In this document: positions 25,845 to 36,396 of the stretch, one piece after another
Layout: each line of letters starts with the position of its first letter
How positions within the stretch are numbered: the first letter of the stretch is position 1
Assembly (NCBI GenBank): GCA_944376205.1
Contig: CALWBV010000008.1
Location: 1-64,000, forward strand
Reading direction: 5' to 3'
Length of the DNA: 64,000 nt
Source: an uncultured Christensenellaceae bacterium
GTDB taxonomy: Bacteria; Bacillota; Clostridia; Christensenellales; UBA3700
Made by a program: the position numbers and the translations under genes
The notes under the pieces: generated by a model
What the model was told of the DNA's origin: nothing
The model's database searches: none
What the model saw: only the letters and a program-made list of their open reading frames with translations

Positions 25845-28800
25845 TTACACCTCCTCGTCTGCAAGAACGTTGACCGTTATTGCACATCTCTGCTCGTAAT
25901 CTCCGCCCTCGTCGATAATTACATAAGCGGTATATTTTCCGGGAGTCGTGAATACCACGTCATCGGTAAACCAACTTACATCCGCTTTGACAATTGCGCT
26001 GCCGAGTTTTATTTCCATCTTGTCTGCGAACACATCGCCACCGGAAGCGACATACTCGTCATAAGTGAAGGATATTTCGTCTTGAATAAGACTGAATGTA
26101 GCGTCGTTGAGTACAATGCGGAGAGTAGTCTCGTATTTGTAGCTTCCTTCGCCTGCCACAACGTTGCATTCATATGTTCCGCCCTCAATTCCGAACACAA
26201 CTTCAGATGTATCGATCGTGACGGGTACGCCTGTCTTGATTTCTCCCTGTGCGGTATAGAAGTCAAGCTTATCGGGAATGAATCTGTCGAAAGTTACTCC
26301 GCCGTAAAGCGCATACATGGTATCTATAACCAATGTGTCGCTGACGAGTCCGGCAAGGTCTGCGTCGTTGATATTGACTACTACCGAAGGAATATCCCAT
26401 TCGTTGTATTCTCCCTTATTGAGAGTGAGCGAAGCGATATACTGTCCGCCGTCCTTGTCGAGAATTACGTTGGAGATATCCCAGCTTGCTTTCGCCTCAT
26501 ACTTCTCACCGTCGAAACCGACTACTGTAACGGTTTCGGGGAATGCTTTTCCTGCCAGATAATCGTATATATCGGTATCGACGTAATTCTTGCCGTTGAT
26601 TTCTATGCCGTAGACTTCGAAAGGCGTAAATCTTACGTCAATGACGAGTTGCTGCTCGAGATCGGTACCCTTGCCTACAATTGCATTGACCGTATAATCT
26701 CCTCCGACAATAAGCTCCTCTCTGCTCATGGAATCGAATTGCGAGAAATCATACTCGACATCCATATAGCTGTAGAAGCTGTCGTTGACTTTAACTTTGA
26801 GTTTGCTGTTTTGCAACTTCTCGAATACGTCTTTGTAGTTGTATGCGTTGACAACTATAGTATCTGCCGTAACCGTTTCGTTTTCAAGCCAGATATAGAA
26901 GTCGTATTGTTTGCCTCCGAGCATTACGTTTGCAGGTACGGCTTTCATTGCGTCCTGACTTGCATACGCACCTCTCGTGTAGTTGATTGTCTGACCGTAA
27001 AGCGTTCTCTTACTTCCGTCGGAAAGCACGACAGTAATATAATCGGGAACTTCTCTCAATGCCTTGACGACAATATCTTCTACCTTTTCGATAGCAAGCG
27101 ACTCAATCGTGAGTTGCACTTCTATAGTCTTGTCAAAAGCTTTACCCACTACGGTATAATCTCCGTCCGCATAAGAATCGAGAACTCTCCAATCGGTGAT
27201 CGCCGCATTATTGATGCTCCAGCTTATGTTCTGATAGAAGTCTGTCGACGAATGTCCGCTCGTCTGTTTCTTTGCTTGTTTTGCAAACAGATCGTTAGGG
27301 TCGATTCCCGTATTCCTGTTGTAATAAACGCTTGTTTCCTGTCCTTGCCAACTGATTACGTCCGCAGCGTTTCTGTTGTATACATTCGCCGCAAATCCGT
27401 ATGAACTGTCGGTATTGCTTGCAACAGCACTGATGTCGTGAAGCTTACCTTGCGTAAGGCTGACGCTCACGTCGAAAGTATCAAAGCTAGGCAAAGGCAA
27501 AAATCTGTTGACGATACTGTGTACCGTATTATCGATATTTACCCAGTTTGCTATCGTTGCAAGGAAACTTCCGAGTTCCTTTTCCATTAAAGGATAAATA
27601 ATATAGTTGTACAGATCGTTGAAGAATACGTCTTGCGTATCGTTGTCATAGTTGAGCGTAATGAGATTTGTGTTACCTGTCAGCGAAGACAAGTCCATAT
27701 CGGTAAATACGCCCTGCACTGTCTCGTCGAGTAAGTCGCTGACAAGAGCGCCGTGGAAATCAACGTCGACTTTTATATCCATGGAAGCCGTCATCGTAAG
27801 ACTGATACCCTTGAGTATCGAATCGACGGTAAGACCTTCGGTAACGCTTCCCTCATCTGTTTCATCCTTGTCAGGCAAAACGCCTTCGGGGATATCTATA
27901 ATGCCGCCGCCGGTTGAAACGCTGCCCTCGCCGAACAAGCTGCCGAGTGCATCGGTAAGAAGTCCTTTTACGTCAAGATCGATAGGGATATCGATAGCGG
28001 TACCGTTGGCTACCCATGCGTCAAAAAGCAATTTAGTGCCTTTGACTCTTACCTGTCCGTTGTCAAAATCGATGTATCCGAACAAAATAGCATTATCGTC
28101 GTTGAGATTGTTCCAGTTGTCATAAAGAATTAATACGAGCGAACGGTAAGGTGCCTCAAGTCCGTTTGCAAGATATTCCTTGCCGCCCTTTTGTGCGGTA
28201 GATCTGCGGATAAGTATTCTCGTCTCTTTATTGAATGCCGTATCTACGCTGTTGTTGTAGAAGTCGATCATAATGTTGAGATTCTGTGACTCGAGTATGC
28301 TATCGACAAGTACGTCAGCGTTGAGAGCGTTGTACTCTCCGTATTCAGATTTGTTTATGTTGTCTATTGTTATAGGATTGTCGCTCTCTTTGCCTGAGGT
28401 AATATCGAGACCTATGCTGACAAATCCGGCGTCGAGAACCGCTTCTATCGTGCCTGCCATATTCGCATTGATATCTACGCTCACGTCAATACCTGCATCG
28501 AACATGAACATTCTCATAATTCCGAGTATGAACTCGCTTTTGAGCGTAGCGCTGATTGTGCTGTCGTCGATATCGATTTCCGAAGACGCCAAAGCAACAG
28601 CCGCATTGTCTTGCGAAGGCATAAGTTTGTCTTTTACTATTTGGAAAAGATCCGCATTCGTCAATACAAATTTCATAAGTCCGAGATTTGACAAATCAAC
28701 GTATGTTTTGCCTTCGTAAACATAGGCGCTCATAAGCATATCGCCGTCGGGAGTAATAACTTCTAATTTAAGCTTATTGTCAAGAGAATTATCCCCTTGA

Positions 28801-30731
28801 TAAATTGCAAAGTCTACGGTAAAGACTCCACTGTAATTGCTCAAATCGAGAGTGATAGGCAAGTTGAACGACGCATCCTGCGCTACAAGAATATTATTGA
28901 TAAGTTTTGTAATATCCAATGTCGTATTGATAGTAGACAAATCGAGTTTTACGGTAGCGCTGAAATCTTTGAGAAGAGAATTAACTATTCCCAAAACGTC
29001 TTTGCCGTAATCGTCTTTATTTCCTATTGCCGACAACACCGAATCTTTAGTAAGATCTGTCGTTCCGATAAGGAAGTTTTCAGCCTTGAGCACGATTGCT
29101 TTGTCAAGCATCGTTACTTCAAAATAATCAATACCGTTTGACGAAAGTTTGAGCATTGCGTCTATCTGATAAGGGAAAGTAAACGCACTGCCCCCTGCAA
29201 TTTCGATAATCTTGTCGATAAGCTGTTGATTTACTGTGAGATTTACACTGTCGCCGCTGACGCTTATAAATTGTTCAAAGCCCGCAACTCCGATAATCTT
29301 ATTGAGTACCGTTACCCAATCGGAAGAAATGACAGCTTCGCCGCTCTCGTTAAGACTTACGCTTGCTATACCGTCGTCGGGCTTAAACTGCGTGCCTAGT
29401 AAATTATCGATTGCATCTGTCACTGTTTTTACAAGAGAGTTTATCTGACTTGCCAAATCGAACTCAACTGCAACTTTAATCTGGTCTTCTATATTGATAT
29501 AGAATGTTCCGTCTATATAGTTCACCGAAGCAAAAACCTTATCGCCGGCGGTCAGCGTCAAAGATATGAGATTATTGTCCGTTGTACTGCCTTCAAGGTT
29601 GGAATCGAGACTTACTTTTGCGTTGAGTTTATAGTCTACGCCTGCCTTAAGGACAAGCACTCCGCTGCCGAATATAGCTTTATCGCCGAGTAAAGAATCT
29701 ATAAGCACACCCAAGTCGAGCCCGTTGTCGCCTGTATCTATAGCAAGCGAAAAATCCGCATTTAAGTTGCCGAGACTGAATTCTTTATACTCGTCGAGAT
29801 TTTCAGGCAACTGAAGGTCTGCCCCGGTACTGCTGAATTCGATCGAAGATGTAAATCCTGCAATAGTAGAACCGCTTGCTTCTTCTGACTTATCTACAAT
29901 TCTAAATCCTATGGACTCGATAAGTTCGTTTTTAATGCTGACATCGGCTACACCGTCGATTTTAGGCATAGCCTTTACAAGATCGCTGATAAACGACAAA
30001 TCTATGTTCAAATCGAGTTTGCTCAAAATTGTGTCTGCGAGAATACCCAAGTTACCCAAAAAGTCCTGAATTGTAACGTTGATCACAAAATTTTCTACTT
30101 TATCCTCGCCTTCGCCCTCTGTACTGTATTGACTGTTGAACAACATAGGGAACACAAGATTTATCAAACTGTCGACGGACATATTCAAATCCGACAATAC
30201 ACCTTCGAGAAGAGATTTGAGTTCTGCAGGCAATTTGTCGATAATTGAAAGAAGATACGTTGTGTTTATCTCCGATATATGATATATCGAACCGTCTGCG
30301 ATTTGTACGAAAAGTTTGGAATCAACAATGTATATCGCATATACTACTTTTCCGCTTTCTTCATTTATTTTGACTGCCAATTCGATATCGCTGTCGGACA
30401 CATTGATTCTTCCGTCAAGCACATACTTCTTGCCTTTGACCTCAACTCCACCGCTTACTACGATAGACATATACTCTTCAGGCGCACATTGTGAAATATA
30501 CTCAAACGCCGCCATGGTATCGTATGTGTAAGCAGGCAAATCGGGATCTTCGCCGTCACCTCCGTCTCCGGGGAAATCGGGTCTGTTGGGGCGATCGTTA
30601 TTATCGCCCGAAGTATTTCCGTCACCGTCGTCTGTAGGCGAATTCTTTTGACATGCCGCCAAAGTCAAAGAAAACAAGAAAACCAATAACAAAATTATTG
30701 CTGTGATAACCAGATATTTCTTGTTACGCAT
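25845..30731 (-). CDS. Giant lipoprotein of unknown function with C-terminal Ig-like domains
   Basis: 1628 residues, the longest gene in the window. The signal peptide ends in LAAC (lipidated Cys27), followed by a Gly/Asp/Asn-rich linker. Residues about 75-1100 consist of repeated beta-rich modules with recurring phrases such as DGVADVSIKNELIESIG and KVFASVNYIDGTFYINIEDQIKV, which look like several copies of one lipid-binding-like or beta-sheet fold, though I cannot name it. From about 1190 on come repeated Ig-like domains with the pattern EDIVVKALREVPDYITVVLSDGSK and YGIEINGKNYV. No catalytic motif is evident. It is the first gene of the two-gene surface operon. AGGAGG precedes the ATG. Confidence 0.8.
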   Translation of the reverse strand: MRNKKYLVITAIILLLVFLFSLTLAACQKNSPTDDGDGNTSGDNNDRPNRPDFPGDGGDGEDPDLPAYTYDTMAAFEYISQCAPEEYMSIVVSGGVEVKGKKYVLDGRINVSDSDIELAVKINEESGKVVYAIYIVDSKLFVQIADGSIYHISEINTTYLLSIIDKLPAELKSLLEGVLSDLNMSVDSLINLVFPMLFNSQYSTEGEGEDKVENFVINVTIQDFLGNLGILADTILSKLDLNIDLSFISDLVKAMPKIDGVADVSIKNELIESIGFRIVDKSEEASGSTIAGFTSSIEFSSTGADLQLPENLDEYKEFSLGNLNADFSLAIDTGDNGLDLGVLIDSLLGDKAIFGSGVLVLKAGVDYKLNAKVSLDSNLEGSTTDNNLISLTLTAGDKVFASVNYIDGTFYINIEDQIKVAVEFDLASQINSLVKTVTDAIDNLLGTQFKPDDGIASVSLNESGEAVISSDWVTVLNKIIGVAGFEQFISVSGDSVNLTVNQQLIDKIIEIAGGSAFTFPYQIDAMLKLSSNGIDYFEVTMLDKAIVLKAENFLIGTTDLTKDSVLSAIGNKDDYGKDVLGIVNSLLKDFSATVKLDLSTINTTLDITKLINNILVAQDASFNLPITLDLSNYSGVFTVDFAIYQGDNSLDNKLKLEVITPDGDMLMSAYVYEGKTYVDLSNLGLMKFVLTNADLFQIVKDKLMPSQDNAAVALASSEIDIDDSTISATLKSEFILGIMRMFMFDAGIDVSVDINANMAGTIEAVLDAGFVSIGLDITSGKESDNPITIDNINKSEYGEYNALNADVLVDSILESQNLNIMIDFYNNSVDTAFNKETRILIRRSTAQKGGKEYLANGLEAPYRSLVLILYDNWNNLNDDNAILFGYIDFDNGQVRVKGTKLLFDAWVANGTAIDIPIDLDVKGLLTDALGSLFGEGSVSTGGGIIDIPEGVLPDKDETDEGSVTEGLTVDSILKGISLTMTASMDIKVDVDFHGALVSDLLDETVQGVFTDMDLSSLTGNTNLITLNYDNDTQDVFFNDLYNYIIYPLMEKELGSFLATIANWVNIDNTVHSIVNRFLPLPSFDTFDVSVSLTQGKLHDISAVASNTDSSYGFAANVYNRNAADVISWQGQETSVYYNRNTGIDPNDLFAKQAKKQTSGHSSTDFYQNISWSINNAAITDWRVLDSYADGDYTVVGKAFDKTIEVQLTIESLAIEKVEDIVVKALREVPDYITVVLSDGSKRTLYGQTINYTRGAYASQDAMKAVPANVMLGGKQYDFYIWLENETVTADTIVVNAYNYKDVFEKLQNSKLKVKVNDSFYSYMDVEYDFSQFDSMSREELIVGGDYTVNAIVGKGTDLEQQLVIDVRFTPFEVYGIEINGKNYVDTDIYDYLAGKAFPETVTVVGFDGEKYEAKASWDISNVILDKDGGQYIASLTLNKGEYNEWDIPSVVVNINDADLAGLVSDTLVIDTMYALYGGVTFDRFIPDKLDFYTAQGEIKTGVPVTIDTSEVVFGIEGGTYECNVVAGEGSYKYETTLRIVLNDATFSLIQDEISFTYDEYVASGGDVFADKMEIKLGSAIVKADVSWFTDDVVFTTPGKYTAYVIIDEGGDYEQRCAITVNVLADEEV

Positions 30732-31290
30732 AGGCTTTTCCTCCTTTTCCTCCTCTAATCACGAGAATTCGATTGCTCTTCCTACGATTAAAACGCACTG
30801 ACTTTGACTTAAAATTTTGCCGAATATGTACTTTAATTCATAGAATGAGCTATTTTAGTCAACCTCATTATCATTACTATATATTAAATTTAGATTAAAA
30901 ATATCGACTTTGATAAAATTTACAGATTTTACCTGTTTTCAATCTTAATATTGCCTTAATTTTAACAAAGGAACTTTGATAAATTGTAACTCGAGTGTGA
31001 TTTTCCTACACCGAGCACAAATTTTTTACTCATTTATTTGTCATAATATAAATTACCGCTAAAAGCATTTGCGACTCATCAATATATTTTATGTATTTTC
31101 CTCCTTTTTATCTTTAATATTTACAAGTACCGAATTGTTAATTTTTTTACCTTAACAGGCTTTTTTCTTCGCTATTACTACAATTTAGCAAAATGTTTGT
31201 ATCGCATATTACAATAATTTTGCATTTCAATGCTTCGGGTTTTGAACACTATGCGTTGCCACGCAATATTAAAAACAATACCGCCAATAA
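30732..31290. other. AT-rich intergenic region, nothing clear
   Basis: About 560 bp between the giant lipoprotein start and the glycerol-operon terminator. It must hold the surface-operon promoter, but I find no convincing -35/-10 pair. An 11-bp direct repeat ACTTTGATAAA occurs at 30907 and 30973. A Shine-Dalgarno-like GGAGG on the minus strand near 31100 has no gene after it. Confidence 0.5.
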
Positions 31291-31317
31291 AAAATGCGAC
31301 GGTTTTGCCGTCGCATT
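31287..31317 (-). terminator. Terminator of the glycerol operon
   Basis: On the minus strand AATGCGACGG and CCGTCGCATT pair perfectly around CAAAA and run into TTTTTATT. It lies about 90 bp after the glycerol kinase stop. Confidence 0.88.
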
Positions 31318-31409
31318 AAACTGTATCAGATAAAAAATATTAGATAAAACTTTATTAGAAGATATTATTAATATCCTATTAATAATAATTTCTGTATGCG
31401 TATTTGTTC

Positions 31410-33257
31410 TTATCTGTGCTTTGCTCTCGCTATGCTTTCCTCCCAGCCGAGCAAAAGTTTATAGCGGTAATCCTCATCCATAGACGGAGTAAATTCTCTG
31501 CCGACTGTAATCGATTTTTTGAGGTCGTCGATATTTGACCATACCCCCGCCGTCAATCCCGCAAGATAACATACTCCGAGTGCCGTGGTCTCTATTACGC
31601 TTGGACGTACGACTTTAGCTTTTAGCAAATCTGACTGGAATTGCATCAAGATATTGGATACGCTGGCGCCGCCGTCGACTGCAAGCATAGGGATATCGCT
31701 TCCTATATCGCTCTCCATTGCATGAACGACGTCAAAGACCTGATAAGCTATGGATTCGAGTGCAGCACGCACAAAGTGCGCGCGAGTCGTACCTCTCGTC
31801 AGCCCCGTTATGGTACCTCTCGCCTTTGCGTCCCAATGCGGCGCTCCCAAACCGACAAATGCAGGAACGATATACACTCCGCCCGTATCGGGAACGGTTG
31901 CGGACAGTTCGTCGGCTTCTCTTGCCGTTTTGATAAGTTTCAATTCGTCTCTCAACCATTGCAATACGGCACCGCCGACAAATACGCTGCCTTCAAGCAC
32001 GTATTGAGGTCTGCCGTCCTCCTGACTGGCGGCAAGCGTAGTGATGAGTCCTCTCTTTGAAGTTACGAAATCCTTTCCCGTATTCATGAGAGTAAAACAA
32101 CCTGTTCCGTATGTGTTTTTCACGCAACCTTTATCGACGCACAAGTGTCCGAACAATGCCGCCTGCTGATCTCCCGCAACGCCGCAAATAGGAATATCTC
32201 TGCCTACAACTCCTCTGTCGCAATTGCCGAAATGGTATCCTGACGGCAAGACTTCGGGAAGCATGCTTTCGGGTATGGAAAAGAGTCGGAGAAGTTCTTT
32301 ATCCCAGCATAGTTCTTTTATATTGTAAAGCATCGTACGGCTAGCATTAGTATAGTCGGTCGCATGTATAGCACCTGCCGACAGCTTCCACATAAGATAG
32401 GTATCTATCGTACCGAATAACAACTCACCCTTTTCGGCTCTTTCTCTTGCGCCCTCTACATTATCGAGTATCCATTTGATTTTTGTCGCCGAAAAATATG
32501 CGTCGATAGTCAGTCCCGTCTTGGCATATATCATATCGTCATAGCCTTGCGCCTTAAGCGTATCGCAATATTCTGCCGTACGCCTGCACTGCCAGACGAT
32601 AGCGTTGTAAACGGGCTTACCTGTATTTTTATCCCAAACTATTGTGGTCTCTCTTTGGTTTGTTATTCCTATCGCAACAATAGCCGTCATAGGAATATGA
32701 GCCTTTTTAATAACGTCTTTTAGTACGAAAAGTTGCGTATTCCATATCTCTTCGGGATTATGCTCGACCCAACCGGGCTTGGGGTAAATCTGCGTAAACT
32801 CCTTTTGAGAAACTTTGACTATACTTCCCGTTTTATCGAATATAATAGCTCTTGAGGAGGTAGTACCCTGGTCGAGAGAAACGATATATTGAGGAATTTC
32901 TCTTTTAGGCACGTCTTTTGTAGCGACAAAATCCACTCCGAGACCAAGTACGTTTTGCAAAATTACCTGATCTTTTTTGACGGGAGCTTTTACTGTCATG
33001 TTTCTGATCTTTTCAAGCGCCTCGAACATTTTGTCTTTGGGAATACTTTCCGTTGTCTTAACGCTTACCATACGCACGGTACCTCCCTCGACTTCGACTA
33101 TCGAGGTTACCATTCTCTTGGGACAAACGACTTCTTCTTTGGCATATTTTTCGCCGCGCGGACAGGTATTTCCGCTGACTTTTATATTGTTCATATCGCT
33201 GTCGTCAACTTTGAGATGACATCCCATAGGACAACAGATGCAAATCATCTCTTTCAT
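31410..33257 (-). CDS. DUF1667-glycerol kinase fusion
   Basis: A 615-residue single frame made of two known proteins. Residues 1 to about 120 are a DUF1667 domain with its cysteine pattern ([21 protein letters not shown]), which suggests a metal or Fe-S site. From about residue 122 onward is a full glycerol kinase (FGGY family) that phosphorylates glycerol to glycerol-3-phosphate: [36 protein letters not shown] and [21 protein letters not shown]1667 is normally a separate small gene next to the FAD enzymes found directly upstream. The start at 33257 follows AAGGGG and lies 2 bp after the upstream stop. Confidence 0.94.
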   Translation of the reverse strand: MKEMICICCPMGCHLKVDDSDMNNIKVSGNTCPRGEKYAKEEVVCPKRMVTSIVEVEGGTVRMVSVKTTESIPKDKMFEALEKIRNMTVKAPVKKDQVILQNVLGLGVDFVATKDVPKREIPQYIVSLDQGTTSSRAIIFDKTGSIVKVSQKEFTQIYPKPGWVEHNPEEIWNTQLFVLKDVIKKAHIPMTAIVAIGITNQRETTIVWDKNTGKPVYNAIVWQCRRTAEYCDTLKAQGYDDMIYAKTGLTIDAYFSATKIKWILDNVEGARERAEKGELLFGTIDTYLMWKLSAGAIHATDYTNASRTMLYNIKELCWDKELLRLFSIPESMLPEVLPSGYHFGNCDRGVVGRDIPICGVAGDQQAALFGHLCVDKGCVKNTYGTGCFTLMNTGKDFVTSKRGLITTLAASQEDGRPQYVLEGSVFVGGAVLQWLRDELKLIKTAREADELSATVPDTGGVYIVPAFVGLGAPHWDAKARGTITGLTRGTTRAHFVRAALESIAYQVFDVVHAMESDIGSDIPMLAVDGGASVSNILMQFQSDLLKAKVVRPSVIETTALGVCYLAGLTAGVWSNIDDLKKSITVGREFTPSMDEDYRYKLLLGWEESIARAKHR

Positions 33258-33259
33258 AA

Positions 33260-34522
33260 TCATTCCCCTTTGAGCGTAACTTCCAGTTTAGCGGCTTTCT
33301 GCGCTTTTTCTATTGCTTGCGCATTGAGAATAACCGATTCCATTTCTCCGGGCGTTACGATCTGTTTTTTCTTGGAATAAATCTCCTCGCCGTCTGCCAC
33401 TACGGCAAGCACTCTGTCTTTATATACGTTATTGACTCTCATTTTAAGCTGCAATTTGTCAAGTTTGTCGCTTCTGGACAGATACTGCGGTACTGTGTAT
33501 CTTATTCCTCCGCTCACGTCAAACTTTATATAATCGCGTTTGGGAGCTCCCTTACGCTTGATATATTCCGCTGCGCTTTTGCCCGCATCCTCGCTCTCCA
33601 TACTCACGAAGTCTACGAGGTCATGCACGTGCAAAACGTTGCCGCATTCGAAAATACCGTCGACCGACGTCATCATGTTTTCATCGACGACTGCGCCTCC
33701 CGTCACGGGCGACAACTCTACCGAAGCTCCCTTTGCAAGTTCGTTTTCGGGAAGCAGACCTATACTCAACAATATCGTATCGCACTTAATCTCTTGCGCC
33801 GTGGACATGATAGGCTGAAGATTTTCGTCAACCTGTGCAATAACAACGCTCGAAACTCTGCCTTCGCCTTTTATTTCCACAATGGTATGCGAGAATAAAA
33901 GAGGTATGTTGAAATCCTTTATACACTGAACTATATTTCTGTTGAGTCCCGAAGAATAAGGCATGAGTTCAACGACTGCTTTTACCTTTGCGCCCTCAAA
34001 AGTTATTCTTCTAGCCATGATGAGACCTATGTCTCCGCTTCCGAGAATAACGACTTCTTTGCCAGGCATGTATCCGTCGATATTTATGAGTTTCTGCGCC
34101 GTGCCTGCAGAGAAAATACCTGCGCATCTGCTGCCAGCCACGTTGATACCGCCTCTCGGACGCTCTCTGCAACCGCACGCAAGAATAATCGCCTTTGCTT
34201 TGTATTTAAGAAGTCCGTCTTTTTCGTTTACCGCCGTTACGACTTTTTTGTCGGTAACGTTGAGTACAGTGGTTTCGAGTTTGTATTCGATACCCCTATC
34301 TTCGACTTCTTTGATATATCTCGAAGCGTATTCGGGACCGGTAAGTTCCTCTTTGAAAGTGTGCAGACCGAATCCGTTGTGTATGCACTGATTGAGTATC
34401 CCTCCCAAAACGCTTTCTCTTTCGAGAATAACTATGTCTCTCTCGCCGCTGTCGTATGCACTCTTTGCGGCTGCGAGTCCCGCAGGACCTCCGCCTATAA
34501 TAACAAGGTTTTTCTTTATCAT
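33260..34522 (-). CDS. NAD(P)/FAD-dependent oxidoreductase of the glycerol operon
   Basis: 420 residues with a pyridine nucleotide-disulphide reductase fold. The N-terminal FAD site is [16 protein letters not shown], the second dinucleotide site is [27 protein letters not shown] lies between them, and a late [17 protein letters not shown] binds FAD ribityl phosphate. In Clostridia such proteins lie between a GlpA-like dehydrogenase and DUF1667, and probably pass electrons from glycerol-3-phosphate. ATG 34522 follows GGGGG. The upstream gene ends 17 bp earlier and DUF1667-GlpK follows at once. Confidence 0.92.
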   Translation of the reverse strand: MIKKNLVIIGGGPAGLAAAKSAYDSGERDIVILERESVLGGILNQCIHNGFGLHTFKEELTGPEYASRYIKEVEDRGIEYKLETTVLNVTDKKVVTAVNEKDGLLKYKAKAIILACGCRERPRGGINVAGSRCAGIFSAGTAQKLINIDGYMPGKEVVILGSGDIGLIMARRITFEGAKVKAVVELMPYSSGLNRNIVQCIKDFNIPLLFSHTIVEIKGEGRVSSVVIAQVDENLQPIMSTAQEIKCDTILLSIGLLPENELAKGASVELSPVTGGAVVDENMMTSVDGIFECGNVLHVHDLVDFVSMESEDAGKSAAEYIKRKGAPKRDYIKFDVSGGIRYTVPQYLSRSDKLDKLQLKMRVNNVYKDRVLAVVADGEEIYSKKKQIVTPGEMESVILNAQAIEKAQKAAKLEVTLKGE

Positions 34523-34539
34523 ATCTTTGTCCCCCGAGA

Positions 34540-35970
34540 TTAATTTTTCTCTTTTCTGTAAACGATGTATTTGCCGCTTTCGTTCTTGACCACGGTCTCG
34601 AAATCCACGCCCAGTTCTCTTGCGAGAATTTCCATAACGCATTCGAGACAGAAACCGCTCTGGCATCTGCCCATTCCTGCACGGGTACGTCTTTTTACGC
34701 CGTCGACCGATTTCGCTCCGATAGGACGGTTGATAGCGTCCACGATTTCGCCTTCCGTAACGACTTCGCATCTGCAAATAACTTTACCGTAAAGAGGATT
34801 CTCTTTGATGAGTTTTTCTCTGTCGCTGTCGCTCATCATAGCGAAATGAGGAATTGCCTTACGCTTTGCGATAAAAGATTTTTTCTTTTTCAGTTCAAGT
34901 TTGGAAGCTATGTCTTCTGCAACATAAACCGCTATCGCAGGTGCTGAAGTGAGTCCCGGCGACTCTATTCCCGCAACATTATAAAAGCCTTTTTTATCGC
35001 TTTCGCCTATTACAAAGTCGTCTTCGGTGCAGTGCGCTCTTATTCCGCTGAACTGCGTGATTACAAACTTTTTATTGAGCGAAGGAACGCTCTTGCGTGC
35101 CTTGTCGTAAACTTCTGCCAAACCGTCTACCGTGGTATCGAGATCTTCTTTGTTATCTACGTCTTTGGCGGTAGGTCCGGTAATTATATTTCCGTGAGTA
35201 GTGGGTGCTACGAGAATACCCTTGCCCATTTTACTAGGCATTTGGAAAATCGTTGTCGAGGTAAGATATCCGCATGTCTTATCGTACAACATATACTCGC
35301 CTTTGCGTGGAATAATGGTAAGCTTCTTATCACAGACAAGATTGTTGATTTCGTCGGCATGCACTCCTGCACAGTTGATTACCATATCGCCGTGAAAAAC
35401 TTCTTCGCTTTCGGTTATGATGTCCCAGCCGTCCTCAACGCGGTTGAGTCCTACAACTTTTTTCTCCAATTGAAAATCGCAACCGTTTACAGCCGCATTT
35501 TCCGCATAGGCTATCGCCATTTCGTAAGGACTGACTATACCCGACGTCTTTGCGTAAAGCGCTCCCGATATATTATCGGTAATTGCCGGCTCTATCTCGT
35601 GGACCTCGTCGGGGGTAAGTAAAAACATATCCTCGACTCCGTTTTGAATACCCCTGTCGTAAAGTTCTCTCAAGCGAGGCAAATCTTCCTTGTCAAAACA
35701 AAGCACGAATGCGCCGTTGCGCTTGAAGGGAAAGTCGAGTTCTTTGCTGAGCTTATCGAACATGGCATTTCCCAGCATATTGAATTTAGCTTTTAGTGTA
35801 CCCGGTTTTGCGTCGAAGCCCGCATGAACTATACCTGAATTGGCTTTGGTTGTACCGCTGCTTACGTCATTGAACCTCTCCAACACCGTTACTTCGACAT
35901 CGTATCGGCACAGTTCTCTGGCCACGCTGCAGCCTACTACTCCTCCGCCTATTATGATAATTTTTTTCAT
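34540..35970 (-). CDS. GlpA-like glycerol-3-phosphate dehydrogenase with BFD-type [2Fe-2S] domain
   Basis: 476 residues. The FAD site GGGVVGCSVARELCRY is near the N-terminus, with the DAO-type core SSGTTKANSGIVHAGFD. A C-terminal BFD-like domain (about 395-460) has four cysteines in CRCEVVTEGE and GRCQSGFCLECV, fitting a [2Fe-2S] cluster. It probably oxidises glycerol-3-phosphate to dihydroxyacetone phosphate. It heads a three-gene operon (dehydrogenase, FAD oxidoreductase, DUF1667-GlpK), which has its own promoter at 36009-36037. GAGGT precedes the ATG. Confidence 0.93.
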   Translation of the reverse strand: MKKIIIIGGGVVGCSVARELCRYDVEVTVLERFNDVSSGTTKANSGIVHAGFDAKPGTLKAKFNMLGNAMFDKLSKELDFPFKRNGAFVLCFDKEDLPRLRELYDRGIQNGVEDMFLLTPDEVHEIEPAITDNISGALYAKTSGIVSPYEMAIAYAENAAVNGCDFQLEKKVVGLNRVEDGWDIITESEEVFHGDMVINCAGVHADEINNLVCDKKLTIIPRKGEYMLYDKTCGYLTSTTIFQMPSKMGKGILVAPTTHGNIITGPTAKDVDNKEDLDTTVDGLAEVYDKARKSVPSLNKKFVITQFSGIRAHCTEDDFVIGESDKKGFYNVAGIESPGLTSAPAIAVYVAEDIASKLELKKKKSFIAKRKAIPHFAMMSDSDREKLIKENPLYGKVICRCEVVTEGEIVDAINRPIGAKSVDGVKRRTRAGMGRCQSGFCLECVMEILARELGVDFETVVKNESGKYIVYRKEKN

Positions 35971-36008
35971 AATACCTCTTATCGTTGGTTGTATTGTTTG
36001 TCCATTAA

Positions 36009-36037
36009 ATTATATCATAAGCCATAACTCAATTCAA
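36009..36037 (-). promoter_or_regulatory. Promoter of the glycerol operon
   Basis: On the minus strand TTGAAT (36037-36032), 17 bp, TATAAT (36014-36009), about 40 bp before the GlpA-like start. Confidence 0.8.
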
Positions 36038-36304
36038 TACGCTTTTATTTTTTTAACTCTTTTTTACTTTTATTCCAACTCTTTTTCGACAAATAAAACG
36101 ACAGTTTAAGTAATTTTGTAAATTTTAACGATGCGTTTTTGTCAAAAGTTTGGCAATTGCTCGAATTATTTATATAATCCGTTGAAAAGAGTGCAGGTGA
36201 AAACTCTATATATTCTCTGAATTGTACGATAAATCAAAACTCGTGTTTTGTCTCGAAAAGTCTTTGCCGGATTGGAAAATGTGTCATATTTGCAAATTAT
36301 ATAT
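36038..36304. other. Divergent intergenic region, nothing clear
   Basis: AT-rich spacer between the divergent glycerol-operon and apgM promoters. I see no gene, strong hairpin or repeat in it. Confidence 0.5.
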
Positions 36305-36333
36305 TTGACTTTGGATAATGCATATAATATAAT
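36305..36333 (+). promoter_or_regulatory. Promoter of apgM
   Basis: TTGACT (36305-36310), 17 bp, TATAAT (36328-36333), about 63 bp before the ATG. Confidence 0.8.
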
Positions 36334-36396
36334 TAGATTATCCTTAATAGGCTTCGTATAAGCTCATAGAGGATCAAAGTTTTTTGAAGGTGACAT

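Noticed and set aside
26082..27404. 440-codon plus-strand frame
   Set aside because: Antisense to the giant lipoprotein, no Shine-Dalgarno site, composition typical of a shadow frame.
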